DNA of 64,000 bases from Motiliproteus coralliicola (GTDB taxonomy: Bacteria > Pseudomonadota > Gammaproteobacteria > Pseudomonadales > Balneatricaceae). How positions within the stretch are numbered: the first letter of the stretch is position 1; each line of letters opens with the position of its first letter. Of the stretch, positions 9,110 to 22,374 are shown piece by piece. The notes beneath the pieces were generated by a model. That model saw only the letters and a list, made by a program, of their open reading frames with translations. It was not told where the DNA came from and did not search any database. Made by a program: the position numbers and the translations under genes. The DNA lies in assembly GCF_003345655.1 (NCBI RefSeq), contig NZ_QQOH01000004.1, positions 310,001 to 374,000 of the forward strand, given 5' to 3'.

Positions 9110-10864
9110 ATGGACAGCTTCTATCGCAGTTTCTCGGGGCTCATCAGCATTGCTCTGCTGGTGGGGTTAAGCCCATTGTCACAGGCCGCGAGTCGGGCCG
9201 ATCCGGAGCCGGCCACCGGGCTGCAGAGTCGGGTGGAAGCGGTGGCGGCCGAGCAGGTGCTGGTGGTCACGGCACACCCCGAAGCGACCCGGATCGGCTA
9301 CCAGATCCTGAAAGGGGGCGGTAGTGCCGCCGATGCGGCGGTAGCCGTGCAGGCGGCGCTGACGATGGTGGAGCCGCAATCATCCGGTATCGGTGGCGGG
9401 GCCTTCCTGCTGCACTGGGATGCTGCCGAGCAGCGACTGCAGGCGTTCGATGGTCGAGAAACGGCGCCGGCACAGGCCGATGGCGAGCTGTTTATCGGTG
9501 CGGACGGTAAGCCGATGGCCTGGCGCGATGCGTTGGTTGGCGGCCGTTCTGTCGGGGTGCCGGGGGTGTTGCGGATGCTGGAGCTGGTCCAGCAACAGCA
9601 CGGTAAGCTGCAGTGGCCGCAACTGTTTGACGAGCCGATCACGCTGGCCGAGCAGGGCTTCGAGGTGACTCCCAGGCTGCACCAGATGCTGGTGGATGAG
9701 ATCAACCCGGGGATCAAGCGTTATCCTCAAGCTCGGGATTACTTCTACCCCGGTGGCGAGCCGTTGGCAGTCGGCACTCGGTTGCAGAATCCTTCGCTGG
9801 CGAAGGTGCTGAGCCAGATCGCCAGTGAGGGCGCCGATTATCTGTATCAGGGAGAGATGGCCGACAAGCTGGTCGAGCGGGTTCGCAGCGCCGAGGATAA
9901 TCCGGGCCGCCTCAGTCAGCGGGATCTAGCGGATTACCGCGCCAAGGAGCGGGTGCCGCTTTGTCGAGCCTTTCTTGAGTACCGGGTTTGCGGGATGCCG
10001 CCTCCGACCTCCGGCGGCGCTACGGTATTGCAGATTTTGGGAATCTTGGAAGGCTTTGAGTTGGCCGGGATGGAACCCGGCGGGGCCGAGTTTGCCCACC
10101 TGATGACCCAGGCCTCGCGTCTGGCCTACGCCGATCGAGGTCGCTATCTGGCCGACAGCGACTTTGTCCCGGTCCCGCTGCCGCAGTTGCTGGATCCTGC
10201 CTACCTGAAGGCGCGTGCCGGGCTGATCGATCCCGATCAGGATATGGGCAAGGCTGATGCGGGCGAGTTTGACGGGGTCAGCTATATAGATGGCGGTTCA
10301 CCGGAGCTGCCGTCGACCACCCACTTCGTAATTGTCGATCAGGATGGTAACGCGGTGTCGATGACCAGTTCGATCGAGATGGCGTTCGGCTCGACTCTGA
10401 TGGTGGACGGCTTTCTGCTCAACAATCAATTGACCGACTTCTCCTTCGTCGCCGAGCGTGATGGACGCGCGGTGGCTAATCGGGTCGAACCGGGCAAGCG
10501 GCCGCGCAGCTCGATGTCGCCGATGATGGTGTTTGACCAGGATGACCGGCTGATCCTGCTGGGCGGATCCCCGGGAGGCAGCCGGATTATCAACTATGTG
10601 GCGCAGATGTTGTTGGGAAGCCTGGTTTGGCAACTGCCGATCGAGCAGGCGGTGGCGATGCCCCATATCAGTAACCGCAATGGCACCACTGAGTTGGAGC
10701 AGGGGACCGCTGCGGTCGATCTGCAGAGCGCGTTGGAGCAGCGGGGCCATAAGATCAAAGTGCGGGATATGAACAGTGGTATTCATGCGATCGTGCGCGG
10801 TGAAGACGGGCGTTGGTATGGTGCCGCTGATCCGCGCCGGGAAGGATTGGCGTTGGGAGAGTAG
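9110..10864 (+). CDS. ggt: Gamma-glutamyltransferase (glutathione hydrolase)
   Basis: Cleaves or transfers the gamma-glutamyl group of glutathione in the periplasm. This 584-residue precursor has a signal peptide (ISIALLVGLSPLSQA, about residues 12-26). The autoprocessing nucleophile is predicted at Thr403 in PSTTHFVIVD, the first Thr of the conserved TTH and equivalent to E. coli Thr391. This would give a large subunit of about 370 residues and a small one of about 180. Other family marks are GGGSAADAAVAVQAAL, the GIGGGAF loop, the DGRETAP arginine that binds the glutamate carboxyl, and GGSPGGSRI near the end. With gshA in the same window it suggests full turnover of glutathione. It ends at a strong bidirectional terminator. 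Confidence 0.95.
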   Translation: MDSFYRSFSGLISIALLVGLSPLSQAASRADPEPATGLQSRVEAVAAEQVLVVTAHPEATRIGYQILKGGGSAADAAVAVQAALTMVEPQSSGIGGGAFLLHWDAAEQRLQAFDGRETAPAQADGELFIGADGKPMAWRDALVGGRSVGVPGVLRMLELVQQQHGKLQWPQLFDEPITLAEQGFEVTPRLHQMLVDEINPGIKRYPQARDYFYPGGEPLAVGTRLQNPSLAKVLSQIASEGADYLYQGEMADKLVERVRSAEDNPGRLSQRDLADYRAKERVPLCRAFLEYRVCGMPPPTSGGATVLQILGILEGFELAGMEPGGAEFAHLMTQASRLAYADRGRYLADSDFVPVPLPQLLDPAYLKARAGLIDPDQDMGKADAGEFDGVSYIDGGSPELPSTTHFVIVDQDGNAVSMTSSIEMAFGSTLMVDGFLLNNQLTDFSFVAERDGRAVANRVEPGKRPRSSMSPMMVFDQDDRLILLGGSPGGSRIINYVAQMLLGSLVWQLPIEQAVAMPHISNRNGTTELEQGTAAVDLQSALEQRGHKIKVRDMNSGIHAIVRGEDGRWYGAADPRREGLALGE

Positions 10865-10881
10865 CTGTTATCTATCAGCAT

Positions 10882-10910
10882 AAAAAAACGGGCGCTAGCG
10901 CCCGTTTTTT
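10882..10910. terminator. Bidirectional terminator, ggt / ridA
   Basis: Perfect palindrome: an A-run, ACGGGCGC, TA, GCGCCCGT, then a T-run, between convergent ggt and ridA. Confidence 0.93.
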
Positions 10911-10924
10911 CGAGAGGCTGAAGA

Positions 10925-11311
10925 TCAGTCGATCACCAGCACACCGTCCATCTCAACTTCGACGCCCTTGGGCAGCTCGTTGACGCCGATGGCGGCACGG
11001 GCCGGGTAGGGCTGTTCGAAATAGCGCGACATCACGTCATTGACGGTGGCGAAGTTGGACAGGTCGGTCAGGAAGATATTCAGCTTGGCGATCTGATTCA
11101 GGTTGCCGCCAGAGGCTTCGCAGACGGCGGACAGGTTTTCAAAGACCCGGACAACCTGGGCTTCGAAACCGCCTTCGACTTTCTCCATGCTGGTGGGATC
11201 CAGCGGGATTTGGCCGGACAGGTAAACGGTGTTGCCGATTTTAACAGCTTGGGAGTAGGTGCCGATCGCCTTGGGTGCGTTGTCGGTGTGGATGATGGCG
11301 CGGTTGCTCAT
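10925..11311 (-). CDS. ridA: RidA family enamine/imine deaminase
   Basis: RidA hydrolyses reactive 2-aminoacrylate-type enamines released by PLP enzymes such as threonine dehydratase, protecting other PLP enzymes. The 128-residue length is normal. Diagnostic sequence: [13 protein letters not shown] at the N-terminus, [11 protein letters not shown], the central [14 protein letters not shown], and [15 protein letters not shown], whose Arg and Glu line the active site. It lies downstream of spoT on the same strand with a 110-bp gap, an arrangement common in gammaproteobacteria, so it may be transcribed from the gmk-rpoZ-spoT unit. Confidence 0.94.
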   Translation of the reverse strand: MSNRAIIHTDNAPKAIGTYSQAVKIGNTVYLSGQIPLDPTSMEKVEGGFEAQVVRVFENLSAVCEASGGNLNQIAKLNIFLTDLSNFATVNDVMSRYFEQPYPARAAIGVNELPKGVEVEMDGVLVID

Positions 11312-11421
11312 AGAAACCTCGAATTGTTTTTGTGGGTTATGGACGAGCCTTGGCTCTTCTACTAACGGGTTTTAGATCGGGCAATTATTTCTAATATCGT
11401 CGAAATTGCAAGCATGGCTTG

Positions 11422-13524
11422 CTAGGTTCTGACGATTTTGGAGACGGATTTGATGGTTCGGATCCGCTTGATGATCTGCGCCAAGTGGATCCGGTCGCGA
11501 ACCTGAAGGTCCAGATGCACGGTGCTCATCTGCGCCTCTTTCTCATCGATATCGATCCGATGGATATTGGCGCCGGCCTGGGAGGCCTTGGTCGCCAGGG
11601 TCGCGATGATGCCGCGCTGGGCGGCCAGTTCGATGCGCAGGTTGACGGTGAAGTCGTCATCGATATCTGCATCCCAGTTCAGATGGATGCATTTCTTCGG
11701 GTCATCACGGAAGTCCTGCATATTGCGGCAGTCATCCCGGTGCACGACGATACCGCGGCCGATGCTGATATGGCCGAGGATATGGTCGCCCGGAATCGGG
11801 TGGCAGCAGCGGGCGTAGGACAGAACCAGCCCTTCGGAGCCACTGACCGACATCGGTGTGGCGTTGCTGTCGCTCTCTTCGCTGCTCTGCTGCAGGCGCT
11901 GAGCGACCAGATAGGCCATCCGGTTGCCCAGGCCGATCTCCATCAACAGGGCGTCCAGGTCCTTCAGCTCGGCTTCACGCAGGTATTCCTGCAGCTGAAT
12001 TGGATTGATCTCATCAACCGAGCTGCCCATGCCGGCCAGGAATTGATTCAGCAGTCGGCGACCCAGGTTGAGGGATTCCTCTTCCTGTTTGTGCTTGATG
12101 TAGTGGCGGATGTTGGAGCGGGCCTTACCGGTCACCACAAAGTTGAGCCAGGCCATGTTGGGCTGAGCGCTCTTGGTGGTGATGATCTCGACGGTCTGGC
12201 CGCTCTCCAGGGCGGTGCTCAGCGGCGCCAGGCGCTTGTTGATCCGGCAGGAGACACAGCTGTTGCCGATATCGGTATGTACCGCGTAGGCGAAATCCAC
12301 CGGTGTCGCCCCCTTGGGGAGCTCGAATACGTTGCCTTTGGGGGTGAACACGTAGACTTCGTCGGGGAACAGGTCGATTTTGACGCTCTCGATAAAGTCC
12401 ATCGAGCTGGTCGCTTTCTTCTGCATCTCCATCAGCCCCTGGACCCACTGGCGGGCGCGGTTGTAGCTGGTTTCGATGCGCGACTGGTCTTCGCTGCTCT
12501 TGTAGTGGCTGTGGGAGGCGATCCCCTGGTTGGCGATATCGTCCATCTCCTTGGTGCGGATCTGGATCTCGATCGAGATATCGCGGGCGCCGAACAGGTC
12601 GGTATGCAGTGACTGGTAGCCGTTGGCCTTCGGGATCGCGATGTAATCCTTGAAGCGACCGGGCACCGGCTTGTAGTGGTTATGGACTGCACCGAGGATG
12701 CGGTAACAGGTATCGATCTTGTCGGTCACGATCCTGAACGCGAACACATCCATGATCTCGTTGAACGACTTCTTCTGCGCCACCATCTTGCTGTAGATGC
12801 TGTAGAGGTGTTTCTCGCGGCCACTGACTTCGCCCGGCAGCCCCTGCTCTTTCAGAATCTTGCTGATGGTGTAACCGATCCGCTCGACCACATCGAGGCG
12901 ATTGCCGCGGGCCCGCTGCACCGCTTTGCCGATCAGCTTGTAGCGCATCGGGTAGTAGGCCCGGAAAGCCAGGTCTTCGAGCTCGACATGGACATCGTGC
13001 ATCCCCAGGCGACTGGCGATCGGGGCATAGATATCGAGGGTCTCGCGGGCGATGCGGCGCTGCTTCTGCGGCGGCATCACGCCGAGGGTGCGCATGTTGT
13101 GCAGACGGTCGCCGAGCTTGACCAGGATGACCCGGATATCCTCGGCCATCGCCATGATCATTTTCTGGAAGTTTTCCGCCTGGGCTTCGGCCTTGGTTTC
13201 GAAGTGCAGGTGGGTCAGCTTGCTGACGCCGTCGACGATACCGGTGACCGCTTCACCGAACTGACTGTTGAGCGCATCGGCGCCGACCTGGGTGTCCTCG
13301 ATGACATCGTGCAGCATCGCCGCCATCAGACTCTGGTGATCCAGGTTCATGGTCGACAGAATCTGCGCCACCGCCAGAGGGTGGGTGACGTAGGGCTCAC
13401 CGCTCTTGCGGCGCTGACCGTCGTGGGCCTGCTCGGCGTAGAAATAGGCGCGCCGCACCTGATGGATCTGTTCAGGATCCAGGTAGCGGGTCAGCTCATG
13501 GGAGAGGGTTTGAATCGTCGACAT
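11422..13524 (-). CDS. spoT: Bifunctional (p)ppGpp synthetase/hydrolase SpoT
   Basis: Makes and breaks the stringent-response alarmone (p)ppGpp. The 700 residues show all Rel/Spo domains in order. The hydrolase domain has the metal-binding HD at 72-73 (HDVIEDT) and the KLGDRLHNMRTL block. The synthetase domain follows at about 190-350 (GREKHLYSIYSKM, DVFAFRIVTD, GYQSLHTDLFG, EIQIRT). A TGS domain (DEVYVFTPKGNVFELPKGATPVDFAYA) begins near 390, then the helical/zinc-finger-like region (YARCCHPIPGD), and a C-terminal ACT domain. An intact HD motif means hydrolase activity is expected. It lies in the conserved order gmk-rpoZ-spoT. Confidence 0.97.
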   Translation of the reverse strand: MSTIQTLSHELTRYLDPEQIHQVRRAYFYAEQAHDGQRRKSGEPYVTHPLAVAQILSTMNLDHQSLMAAMLHDVIEDTQVGADALNSQFGEAVTGIVDGVSKLTHLHFETKAEAQAENFQKMIMAMAEDIRVILVKLGDRLHNMRTLGVMPPQKQRRIARETLDIYAPIASRLGMHDVHVELEDLAFRAYYPMRYKLIGKAVQRARGNRLDVVERIGYTISKILKEQGLPGEVSGREKHLYSIYSKMVAQKKSFNEIMDVFAFRIVTDKIDTCYRILGAVHNHYKPVPGRFKDYIAIPKANGYQSLHTDLFGARDISIEIQIRTKEMDDIANQGIASHSHYKSSEDQSRIETSYNRARQWVQGLMEMQKKATSSMDFIESVKIDLFPDEVYVFTPKGNVFELPKGATPVDFAYAVHTDIGNSCVSCRINKRLAPLSTALESGQTVEIITTKSAQPNMAWLNFVVTGKARSNIRHYIKHKQEEESLNLGRRLLNQFLAGMGSSVDEINPIQLQEYLREAELKDLDALLMEIGLGNRMAYLVAQRLQQSSEESDSNATPMSVSGSEGLVLSYARCCHPIPGDHILGHISIGRGIVVHRDDCRNMQDFRDDPKKCIHLNWDADIDDDFTVNLRIELAAQRGIIATLATKASQAGANIHRIDIDEKEAQMSTVHLDLQVRDRIHLAQIIKRIRTIKSVSKIVRT

Positions 13525-13616
13525 ATCGCAACTATAACAGCAATTGCGGCGCTTGCTCGTCGATTCGGCGCCCGATCGCGGAACGACGGGCGCGGCAGGG
13601 ATTTAGCGGGTGTTGA

Positions 13617-13874
13617 TTACTCGCTCTCAACAGCTTCGGAAGCCTCTTCGAGCAGCTCCTCAACATCGACCGGACGCTCTTCCAGAATGCTGGCGTCGAC
13701 CAGACCTTCAGCGATTTCACGCAGGGCAACAACGGTGGGCTTGTCGTTTTCCCAAGCAACCTTCGGCTCCTTGCCACCGGTAGCCAGCTGGCGCGAGCGC
13801 TTAGCCGAAACCATGATCAGTTCGAAACGGTTTTCGACATTTTCCAGACAATCTTCAACGGTTACGCGAGCCAT
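13617..13874 (-). CDS. rpoZ: RNA polymerase omega subunit
   Basis: Omega helps fold and hold the beta' subunit and forms part of a ppGpp binding site, fitting its position before spoT. The protein is 85 residues and begins [20 protein letters not shown], nearly invariant in gammaproteobacteria, followed by the [11 protein letters not shown] box. The start at 13874 is supported by GAGGT five bases upstream; the in-frame codons further up are not needed. The tail is acidic ([15 protein letters not shown]), as usual. Confidence 0.97.
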   Translation of the reverse strand: MARVTVEDCLENVENRFELIMVSAKRSRQLATGGKEPKVAWENDKPTVVALREIAEGLVDASILEERPVDVEELLEEASEAVESE

Positions 13875-13982
13875 TATCAACCTCAAGCAAATTCAACTGG
13901 CTTCAAAAAAGAGCCGTGCAGTGTACAGAAAATCGCCATCGACTGGCAAGCGATCGACGGCGCTAAGCGGTGAATAAGTGTC

Positions 13983-15507
<1,525 letters not shown>

Positions 15508-15738
15508 GCAATCGAAGCCTCAATGTTGCCCGTCGAGGTAGTTGCAAACGTTTTGGCCCCGCGTGGCTAGCGAGCAATCCCTGTCTTTGTAACGACTTGG
15601 CGACGAGAAGAGGCCAGTTCGCCGTCCTACCCTGCCTTTTAGTGCAGCGATAAGCTAAAATTGCCGCCATTCCATCGCCTCCGTCTGTATGCCGGGGGCC
15701 CATTTCCAGCTTCAAACTGACAGGTTGAACACAGACCG

Positions 15739-17397
15739 ATGGCTCAATACGTCTATACGATGAACCGGGTGGGCAAGATCGTCCCGCCCAAGCGTGAAAT
15801 CCTCAAGGATATCTCCCTCTCTTTCTTCCCGGGTGCCAAGATCGGGGTTCTGGGCCTGAACGGTGCCGGTAAATCGACGCTGCTACGGATCATGGCCGGT
15901 GTCGATACCGATATCGTTGGTGAAGCGCGGCCGCAGCCGGACCTGAATATCGGCTACCTGCCGCAGGAGCCGCAGATGGACGACTCCAAGACCGTCCGTG
16001 AAGTGGTTGAGGAGGCGATGAGCGCCGCCACCGAGGCGTTGGTCAAGCTGGACGAGGTTTACGCTGCCTACGCCGAGCCGGATGCCGATTTTGACAAGCT
16101 GGCTGCCGAGCAGGCCCGTCTGGAGAACATCATCCAGTCGATGGACGCCCACAACATGGAGCGCCAGCTGGAAGTAGCGGCCGACGCGCTGCGTCTGCCA
16201 GCCTGGGATGCCAAGGTTGAGCACCTGTCCGGGGGTGAGCGTCGTCGGGTGGCGCTGTGTCGTCTGCTGCTGACCAAGCCGGATATGCTGCTGCTGGACG
16301 AACCGACCAACCACCTGGATGCCGAGTCGGTAGCCTGGTTGGAGCGCTTCCTGGTCGACTTCAACGGTACCGTGGTGGCGATCACCCACGACCGTTACTT
16401 CCTCGACAACGCCGCCGGCTGGATTCTGGAACTGGACCGTGGCCACGGGATTCCGTACGAAGGCAACTACTCCTCCTGGCTGGAACAGAAGGAGAAGCGG
16501 CTGGAGATCGAAGCCAAGCAGGAAGCGGCTCACCGTAAGTCGGTCCAGGCCGAACTGGAATGGGTTCGTCAGGGCGCCAAGGGTCGTCAGTCCAAGTCCA
16601 AGGCTCGTCTGAAGCAGTTTGAAGAGATGAGCTCGCAAGACTTCCAGAAGCGTAACGAAACCCAGGAGATCTACATTCCGCCGGGACCGCGTCTGGGCGA
16701 CAAGGTGATCGAGCTGCAAAATGTCGGCAAGAAGTTCGGCGACAAGGTGCTGCTGGAAGACCTGAACTTTGTTATCCCGCAGGGCGCCATCGTCGGCGTG
16801 ATCGGCGGTAACGGTGCCGGTAAATCGACCCTGTTCAAGATGATCAGCGGTCAGGAGCAGCCGGACACCGGTGAAGTGGTGATCGGCGAGACGGTCAAGC
16901 TGGCTTACGTTGATCAAATGCGTGAGCTTGATGGTTCAAAAACCGTTTTTGATGAAATCTCCGACGGTCAGGACATCATCACCGTCGGTACCTACCAGGT
17001 TCCGGCCCGTGCCTACGCCGGCCGCTTCAACTTCAAGGGTTCCGACCAGCAGAAGTTCGTTAAGGATCTGTCCGGGGGTGAGCGCAACCGTCTGCACCTG
17101 GCCAAGCTGCTGAAAGAGGGCGGCAACGTGCTGCTGCTCGACGAACCGACCAACGATCTCGACGTTGAAACCCTGCGTGCCCTGGAAGAAGCGCTGCTGG
17201 CGTTCCCGGGTTGTGCGGTGGTTATCTCGCACGACCGTTGGTTCCTGGACCGGATCGCGACCCACATCCTGGCTTACGAGGGTGACTCCAAGGCCTACTT
17301 CTTCGAGGGTAACTACTCCGAGTACGAAGAGGATTGCGAGAAGCGCGGTATCGATACCAACCCACACCGGGTTAAGTACAAGAAGATCGATGCTTAA
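15739..17397 (+). CDS. ettA: Energy-dependent translational throttle protein EttA
   Basis: ABC-F ATPase that binds the ribosomal E site and gates the first peptide bond according to the ATP/ADP ratio. The 552 residues match EttA (about 555) throughout. Walker A is GLNGAGKST (39-47), then [16 protein letters not shown] and [14 protein letters not shown]. The EttA-specific interaction linker covers about 243-320 (KLEIEAKQE-like helix, [16 protein letters not shown]). The second cassette carries [21 protein letters not shown] and [11 protein letters not shown], with the EttA-type Asn-Asp variation. It ends [12 protein letters not shown]. The same C-terminus, diverged, reappears as a remnant beyond katG at 20060-20098. 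A strong terminator follows. Confidence 0.97.
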   Translation: MAQYVYTMNRVGKIVPPKREILKDISLSFFPGAKIGVLGLNGAGKSTLLRIMAGVDTDIVGEARPQPDLNIGYLPQEPQMDDSKTVREVVEEAMSAATEALVKLDEVYAAYAEPDADFDKLAAEQARLENIIQSMDAHNMERQLEVAADALRLPAWDAKVEHLSGGERRRVALCRLLLTKPDMLLLDEPTNHLDAESVAWLERFLVDFNGTVVAITHDRYFLDNAAGWILELDRGHGIPYEGNYSSWLEQKEKRLEIEAKQEAAHRKSVQAELEWVRQGAKGRQSKSKARLKQFEEMSSQDFQKRNETQEIYIPPGPRLGDKVIELQNVGKKFGDKVLLEDLNFVIPQGAIVGVIGGNGAGKSTLFKMISGQEQPDTGEVVIGETVKLAYVDQMRELDGSKTVFDEISDGQDIITVGTYQVPARAYAGRFNFKGSDQQKFVKDLSGGERNRLHLAKLLKEGGNVLLLDEPTNDLDVETLRALEEALLAFPGCAVVISHDRWFLDRIATHILAYEGDSKAYFFEGNYSEYEEDCEKRGIDTNPHRVKYKKIDA

Positions 17398-17414
17398 TTG
17401 ATCTTGGCAGAACG

Positions 17415-17444
17415 AAAAAGGGCGCATTAAGCGCCCTTTTTTTT
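17415..17444 (+). terminator. Terminator of ettA
   Basis: AAAAAGGGCGC-ATTAA-GCGCCC followed by eight T. It may also stop katG on the minus strand because an A-run precedes the stem. A close relative of this hairpin lies after the ettA remnant at 20118. Confidence 0.92.
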
Positions 17445-17508
17445 CGCCGCGTTGAGGGGTAAGCCGACTTCCACTGGTTAGAAAGCGCTTTGCCCCAAGC
17501 GAGCGAGA

Positions 17509-19782
<2,274 letters not shown>

Positions 19783-20059
19783 TTAGGCTTGGCAGCCCTG
19801 CTGTTAAGGGCTATGGCCATCGGTCGTAGCTTGCGGATGGACTCTACTCGCAGAGCCTGGCTAGGACTTGTGCGAAGGTTCCCTAGCCTTAGAGATAAAA
19901 TCTAACGTTCACGAAAAGACTACGTTTGTAACGTTAAAGCACCACGATTGATTGTGATAATTAAATGATTTGAGCGTTACTATAGTTTTTATAAATAAGT
20001 TGTTTAACTAACTGATTATAATGATCCATTTTCAGGCAGCTCCCGGCTGCCAGCCGGTT

Positions 20060-20098
20060 AGCCCGCATCGGGTCGAACACAAGAAGATCGACGCCTGA
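20060..20098 (+). pseudogene. Remnant of an ettA 3' end
   Basis: Read in frame it encodes SPHRVEHKKIDA and a TGA stop. The true ettA ends [12 protein letters not shown] and stop, so 9 of 12 residues agree. The preceding codons show no further EttA sequence. The downstream hairpin is also of the ettA terminator type. The match is diverged at the DNA level, so it is not a recent copy of the neighbour. Confidence 0.7.
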
Positions 20099-20117
20099 TC
20101 GGCTCGATGATTCTCAG

Positions 20118-20143
20118 AAAGGGCGCTTCAGGCGCCCTTTTTT
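20118..20143 (+). terminator. Terminator of the ettA remnant
   Basis: AAAGGGCGC-TTCAG-GCGCCC then six T. It has the same stem and loop size as the ettA terminator at 17415-17444, supporting a common origin of the two flanks of katG. Confidence 0.85.
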
Positions 20144-20257
20144 GTAAATGGCCCCTTTTTCAAATCTTAAGGGCCAACAAGTCATGTAAGGTAGCCAGCC
20201 ACAATCTATGCTGCTAGATTTGCTTCGGAATCCTCGCATTTAAATCAAGGTACATGG

Positions 20258-21187
20258 ATGTATCGCTTTATTTTTCTCCCAATTCTCGCGTTATTAGTTG
20301 CAGGTTGCTCCAACTCTTTGCCGATGCCTGAAAAGGCAACTTCGTCAGATCGTTTTGATGGTGTATGGCTGGCGGAGCGAACGCTGGTAGACAAGTATCA
20401 AAGATACGGCCGAATTAATTACACATGTACACCTGCTGAGAACCAAAAATCACTGCTTTTCATTCATCAGGGCCATGTTGGCCTCATTGGAAACCCCGAA
20501 AGCTCTGGCGTTATCGATGATTCCGGGCTGCTTTTCTTAAGAGCTACGTCAGGGGAGTTCTTGATGCACTCGGAGATGAACAAGTCTCGTGACGAGATAT
20601 ATCACGGGCGCTTTGAATCAACTAGAGGTGATGGGCGGCATATCGCCGCTATCTCTGGAGAATCGGGAGGCTGCAAAGGTTCTTTCAAAGCAACAAAGAT
20701 CGATTTAGTTGCTCATCTCTATACCGATTCATCAATGCGTGCTCACCGCTTTACCTTGCGGGCAGATGACAAAGTCAGCGTAGCGGAGTTTTGGAGCAAA
20801 CCTATCTATAAAGCCAGATCTAGCTTAATCGCTCTAATAGACGATGCCAGATCTCGAGTCTGTTCGGGGTATTGGAATAAAAGTGATGAATACGCCATGT
20901 CAGGGCGTTGGGCTCTTTACTGCGGTGATGGTGTAACACTGGATGGGAACTGGCATTTACAAGGGAGTCGATTGACTGCTGAAGGGTTTGGGGTTGATGA
21001 AAAACCGGTGATCATTAGCGGGATGATCAATAACCCTCACAGAAAAAGCTGGCCTCAGAGCGGGATCTATATCGGCAACAAGCCCAAAGAAAGTCACTCA
21101 GAGATCGTTAACTGTCGTATAGGCCGTAAAGAGTTTATGACCTCCTCGATTTCTTGTCTCCATGAGAATGGTGAAATTCTGCCTTAG
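20258..21187 (+). CDS. Hypothetical lipoprotein
   Basis: I do not recognise a family. The 309-residue protein has a type II signal peptide (FIFLPILALLVAGC, lipid Cys17), with SNSLP following, so it is probably envelope-anchored. Six further Cys residues after the lipid Cys (for example CTPAEN, GGCKGSF, SRVCSGYW, LYCGDG) could form disulfides. Repeated motifs of the type DGVWLAER, SGRWALYCGDG, DGNWHLQGS suggest a beta-rich fold. G+C is visibly lower than in the neighbours and codon use is looser, suggesting transferred DNA. It lies just beyond the ettA remnant and is convergent with the DMT exporter gene. Confidence 0.7.
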   Translation: MYRFIFLPILALLVAGCSNSLPMPEKATSSDRFDGVWLAERTLVDKYQRYGRINYTCTPAENQKSLLFIHQGHVGLIGNPESSGVIDDSGLLFLRATSGEFLMHSEMNKSRDEIYHGRFESTRGDGRHIAAISGESGGCKGSFKATKIDLVAHLYTDSSMRAHRFTLRADDKVSVAEFWSKPIYKARSSLIALIDDARSRVCSGYWNKSDEYAMSGRWALYCGDGVTLDGNWHLQGSRLTAEGFGVDEKPVIISGMINNPHRKSWPQSGIYIGNKPKESHSEIVNCRIGRKEFMTSSISCLHENGEILP

Positions 21188-21218
21188 CTTTCAACTTGAA
21201 CAACCCGTTTTGAAGGGC

Positions 21219-22154
21219 TCAGGCTTTGGCAACTACCCAGCGCCGCCAAAGCCGTCCATCGATCGCGGACAGTCCCAGCGCGATCAGCGCCATGCCGGTA
21301 AAGTGGACCAGTCCCAGGGTTTCGTTGAGAAACAGCGAACCGAGCAGGATCGCCGAGACGGGGATCAACAGGGTGACCAGCAGCAGATTGGTGGCCCCGG
21401 CCGACGCCAGCAGCTTGAAGTAGATCACATAGGCGAGCGCGGTCGAGAGTACCGCCAGGGCGAGGACCGACAGCCAGGTTTCCAGGCTGGGGGCGGTCAG
21501 ATTGACGGCACCTTCGGTCATCAACGTCATCGGAATCATGATCAGGGTCGAGGCGCTGACCTGACCGGCGGCGACCAGAATGGGGTTGATCGCCATCGCC
21601 TTGAAGCGGCGACCGTAGACGCCGGCAAAGGCATAGGATAGCGCGGCAGCGATGATGGCGAGCTGGGCCAGAATACTGCTGCTACCACCATCCGAAGGCA
21701 CCCCGAGCATCACCACCACGCCGATAAAACCCAGTGCCACCCCGAGCAGTTTCAGCGGGGTAGCCCGCTCGTCGGGCAGTAGCAGGCCTGCAACCACCAC
21801 GGTGAACAGCGGCGTAGTGGCGTTCAGGATCGAAGCCAGACCGGAGGCGATCTGGGTCTGGCCCCAGACGATCAGCGCGAACGGAATCGCATTATTCAAC
21901 AGCCCCATCCCCGCGAAGGCCAGCCAGACCTTGGCGCTGGTCGGTGGTCGGAGTCCCATCGCCAGGGCAATGCCCCAGAGTGCTGCTGCCGCCAGTGCGA
22001 CCCTCAGGGTGACGATGGTCAGTGGCGGTAGCTCGGTGACGGCGACGCCGACAAAAAAGAACGAACCACCCCAGAGTACCGAGAGCAGGATAAGTAGCGC
22101 CCATTCTTGCGCCCCCATGGCGGTGTTGATCGATTCGTTGGAGGCGCTGGCCAT
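21219..22154 (-). CDS. DMT superfamily exporter (EamA family)
   Basis: Inner-membrane drug/metabolite transporter with ten predicted helices in two EamA repeats, 311 residues. The first repeat starts at LLILLSVLWGGSFFFVGVAV; the second starts near residue 165 (IIAAALSYAFAGVYGRR) and ends in FLNETLGLVHFTGMALIALGL, the typical closing motif. The ATG at 22154 has AAGGA seven bases upstream, better than the internal ATG at 22118. Substrate unknown; relatives export amino acids or metabolites. It is divergent from ada across a 220-bp gap. Confidence 0.88.
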   Translation of the reverse strand: MASASNESINTAMGAQEWALLILLSVLWGGSFFFVGVAVTELPPLTIVTLRVALAAAALWGIALAMGLRPPTSAKVWLAFAGMGLLNNAIPFALIVWGQTQIASGLASILNATTPLFTVVVAGLLLPDERATPLKLLGVALGFIGVVVMLGVPSDGGSSSILAQLAIIAAALSYAFAGVYGRRFKAMAINPILVAAGQVSASTLIMIPMTLMTEGAVNLTAPSLETWLSVLALAVLSTALAYVIYFKLLASAGATNLLLVTLLIPVSAILLGSLFLNETLGLVHFTGMALIALGLSAIDGRLWRRWVVAKA

Positions 22155-22374
22155 GACGATTTCCTTAGCTGCGGTTGAGGACTGTTGGAGAGAAGCTTAA
22201 CCATCGGGGGCTCAGCAAAACATCCGAATCTTGCAGCGATTTTAGTCTCGAAGCTTAAGTGGGTTTGCTGGGTAGATGGACAACCTACGTGATATTTCAC
22301 AGCAATAAACGGATGGCGGCGCGATCTCAACTCAGGCTTTATAGTACAACCATCCATTGATTGAAGCAGATGCC

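Noticed and set aside
11419-12612. 397-codon open frame on + strand
   Set aside because: Exactly antisense to spoT; repetitive low-information composition expected from the GC-rich third-position pattern, no ribosome binding site.
12676-13977. 433-codon open frame on + strand
   Set aside because: Antisense to spoT and rpoZ, which are certain; its end is a stretch of Ser-rich shadow sequence.
15883-16917. 344-codon open frame on - strand
   Set aside because: Antisense to ettA, no family features.
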